A stretch of DNA of 64,000 bases, from contig OY762251.1 in assembly GCA_963665395.2 (NCBI GenBank), forward strand, positions 4,464,001 through 4,528,000, written 5' to 3'. Position numbers and translations under genes: made by a program. The notes under the pieces are model-generated. The model ran no database searches. It saw nothing but the letters and a program-made list of their open reading frames with translations, and was not told the DNA's origin. Positions 62,486 to 64,000 of the stretch are shown here, piece after piece (the first letter of the stretch is position 1; the number at the start of each line of letters is the position of its first letter). This DNA is from Bin87 sp963665395. Its GTDB lineage: Bacteria > Chloroflexota > Dehalococcoidia > Lucifugimonadales > UBA3495.

Positions 62486-62794
62486 GGCGAAAACCCTCCC
62501 GGCATTGCTCAGTCTATTGGTACGAAGTGGGCACAGAATAACGGATTTGGCCTGGATACGCCACCTCCCGCCGCGATCTTTGAACCCAGTTTCATCACCG
62601 TCCGCGCGCATCGATACGATATTCGTTAGCAATTGTCATCAAATTACATGATACGCTGCATAAACCGCATAAATATACGAAATCCATTTGACTTTAAGGC
62701 GGGCAATAACCTATATTCGGTAGTCAATGGCAAGACTGGGCTGTTTTCGTCGCCGACAGCGATGTTGTTTCGTTTGCCGGATGGGAGGGACATT
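62486..62794. other. Divergent promoter region
   Basis: About 310 bases between divergent genes, visibly AT-rich from 62600 to 62720. It holds the promoter of the substrate-binding protein (62688-62717). No repeat of the families seen elsewhere and no gene. Confidence 0.6.
62688..62717 (+). promoter_or_regulatory. Sigma70-type promoter of the substrate-binding protein gene
   Basis: TTGACT (62688-62693), 18-bp spacer, TATATT (62712-62717), about 75 bases before the start codon. Confidence 0.7.
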
Positions 62795-64000
62795 ATGTTG
62801 CAGCAATTCGTCACTTTACGCACGATAATTTGCGGACTACTCGTTGTGGGTATGTCGGCAGCGATAGCCTGCGGAGCTCCCGCGGAACAACAGGCGCCCA
62901 GCGCGCCGGCAGCCGGGGGCGAGCAACCGCAGCCGGCGGCCCAGGCGCAGACGGCTCCGCAACCGGCGGCGCCCCAGCAACCGGCGGCCACGGAGGCGCC
63001 AGCCGCCCAGGCGCCGGCCAAACCGACACTGGCGCAACCCGCCGGGATGACGGACACCAAGGCCGGAGGGGCCGCTCCCACCGCCGTACCAGCGCCGGCG
63101 GAGCCCCGGGCGGAAACCGAAGGAACGCCCGTCCAGGCCGACCTGCGCGTCGCCATCACGCCGCCCTATGCGGAGAACCTGCTGGGCTGGCGCGTGGGCG
63201 GCACCAACCAGGGGATGCTCCAGCCGATGCAGGAGCAGCTGTTCCAGCGTCATTACGAAACCTGGGAAGCGCAGGCGATGCTGGCTACCGACTGGTCGGT
63301 TTCGCCCGACGGTCAGACGTGGAACATCAAACTGCGCGAAAACGTGCCTTTCCACCACGGCGGGGATACTTTCGGCGTGTCCGATTTCGTGTTCAGCTGG
63401 CAACTCTGGACGCATCCAGAAGCCAAGACCGGCTGGGGGCCGCTGTGGAACACCATGCTGGGGCCGGGAAACGACCAGCACAGTTGGGATGTGGACGAAT
63501 TGGGCGTGACGGGAGCAGTGGAGGAAGTCAGCGACAGCGAAATGATCTGGCATTTGAACCGTCCTGAATTGTGGGTTCCCTTCTACGCTTCGGACACGGT
63601 CACCGACCCGCTGATCTACAGCCTGGAATATTGGCAGGAGAACGGGGAGGACGCCTACGCGCAAAACCCGGTGGGCACCGGCCCCTGGCGGCACGTCAGC
63701 TACCAGCAGGGCGCCAAGCTGGAGTACGAGCGGGCGTTTGAAGAACACTGGCGGGTTAATCCCGACTTTGAGACGCTGACGTTCTTTTTCGCCGAGGAGG
63801 ACCTGACCCGCGTGGCGATGCTGCGGGCCGGGGAGGCCGACATCGCGGAGATTCCTCGCGAGCTGCAGGGCGAGATCATTGACGCGGGGTATGCCATCAC
63901 CCAGAGCACGCTGCCGGCCTTTATGGTATGGATCGCCATCGGCGGCCAGTACCTGGAGGACGCGCGCGACCCCAATGACCCCAACACCAACATCCTGGTG
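62795..64000 (+). CDS. Peptide-type ABC transporter substrate-binding lipoprotein (3' partial)
   Basis: 402 codons, open to the window end. ATG at 62795 follows GGGAGGG by five bases. The lipoprotein signal ends SAAIAC with Cys26, followed by an Ala/Pro/Gln-rich linker to about residue 105. The SBP_bac_5 fold then begins ADLRVAITPPYAENLLGWR, with LATDWSVSPDGQTWNIKLRE, VPFHHGGDTFGVSDFVFSWQ and GTGPWRHVSYQQGAKLEYER. It would capture peptides or other solutes for an ABC importer, whose membrane subunits probably follow outside the window. Confidence 0.9.
   Translation, partial: MLQQFVTLRTIICGLLVVGMSAAIACGAPAEQQAPSAPAAGGEQPQPAAQAQTAPQPAAPQQPAATEAPAAQAPAKPTLAQPAGMTDTKAGGAAPTAVPAPAEPRAETEGTPVQADLRVAITPPYAENLLGWRVGGTNQGMLQPMQEQLFQRHYETWEAQAMLATDWSVSPDGQTWNIKLRENVPFHHGGDTFGVSDFVFSWQLWTHPEAKTGWGPLWNTMLGPGNDQHSWDVDELGVTGAVEEVSDSEMIWHLNRPELWVPFYASDTVTDPLIYSLEYWQENGEDAYAQNPVGTGPWRHVSYQQGAKLEYERAFEEHWRVNPDFETLTFFFAEEDLTRVAMLRAGEADIAEIPRELQGEIIDAGYAITQSTLPAFMVWIAIGGQYLEDARDPNDPNTNILV

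Overview
The window is a GC-rich chromosomal segment from a bacterium, most likely a member of the Chloroflexota (Dehalococcoidia/SAR202- or Caldilinea-like). I infer this from the gene mix: LLM-class flavin oxidoreductases, an HpcH/HpaI aldolase, a PEP-mutase-like lyase, a MoxR-DUF58-transglutaminase cluster, several Uma2-type nucleases, many toxin-antitoxin pairs and abundant small palindromic repeats. No rRNA, tRNA or CRISPR array was seen, so the lineage is inference only.

Layout. 1-9.4 kb: a truncated TPP enzyme, an uncharacterised overlapping gene pair, a flavin-dependent halogenase-like protein, a GHKL ATPase with a C-terminal HEXXH domain, a VapBC-like pair, an HpcH/HpaI aldolase divergent from a winged-helix regulator with a degenerate receiver (an 11-bp-period direct-repeat operator lies between them), and a DUF4258/DUF2283 pair. 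9.4-16 kb: a cytochrome P450, a repeat island of nested miniature elements, and a zinc-uptake cluster (Zur, a substrate-binding lipoprotein with an AztD-like beta-propeller inserted in its His-rich loop, and an ABC-3 permease) with four GATAC-N3-GTATC boxes. 16-25 kb: an arylsulfotransferase-like propeller, a Uma2 nuclease, a TPP riboswitch controlling an SSS-family transporter and probably thiC, and a frameshifted secreted metallopeptidase. 25-42 kb: HemW, small membrane proteins, an epoxide hydrolase, an LLM oxidoreductase with a decayed copy of its 3' end, a DUF3800 protein, GpsA, a frame-split membrane/propeller gene, IspH, a type II restriction-modification pair, an amidohydrolase, dCTP deaminase and a tyrosine recombinase. 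42-54.5 kb: ComM, Ogt, the TgpA/DUF58/MoxR cluster interrupted by a HicBA pair, a PEP-mutase-like enzyme, one complete IS element and a second HicBA pair. 54.5-64 kb: a housekeeping run (mnmA-rnhB-yraN), two Uma2 proteins, apt, an MBL-fold hydrolase, an S2P-type protease, a PNPOx-like protein and a truncated peptide-type ABC substrate-binding lipoprotein.

The most unusual object is the zinc-binding lipoprotein at 13.0-15.4 kb. In the known Azt system the zinc chaperone AztD and the binding protein AztC are separate polypeptides; here an AztD-like propeller interrupts the His-rich loop of the AztC/ZnuA-like fold, with its own Zur-type operator array. Other points are two families of miniature inverted-repeat elements with intact target duplications (one bracketing the riboswitch-transporter unit), a dispersed 28-bp palindrome, and four genes each split by an apparent single-base loss.
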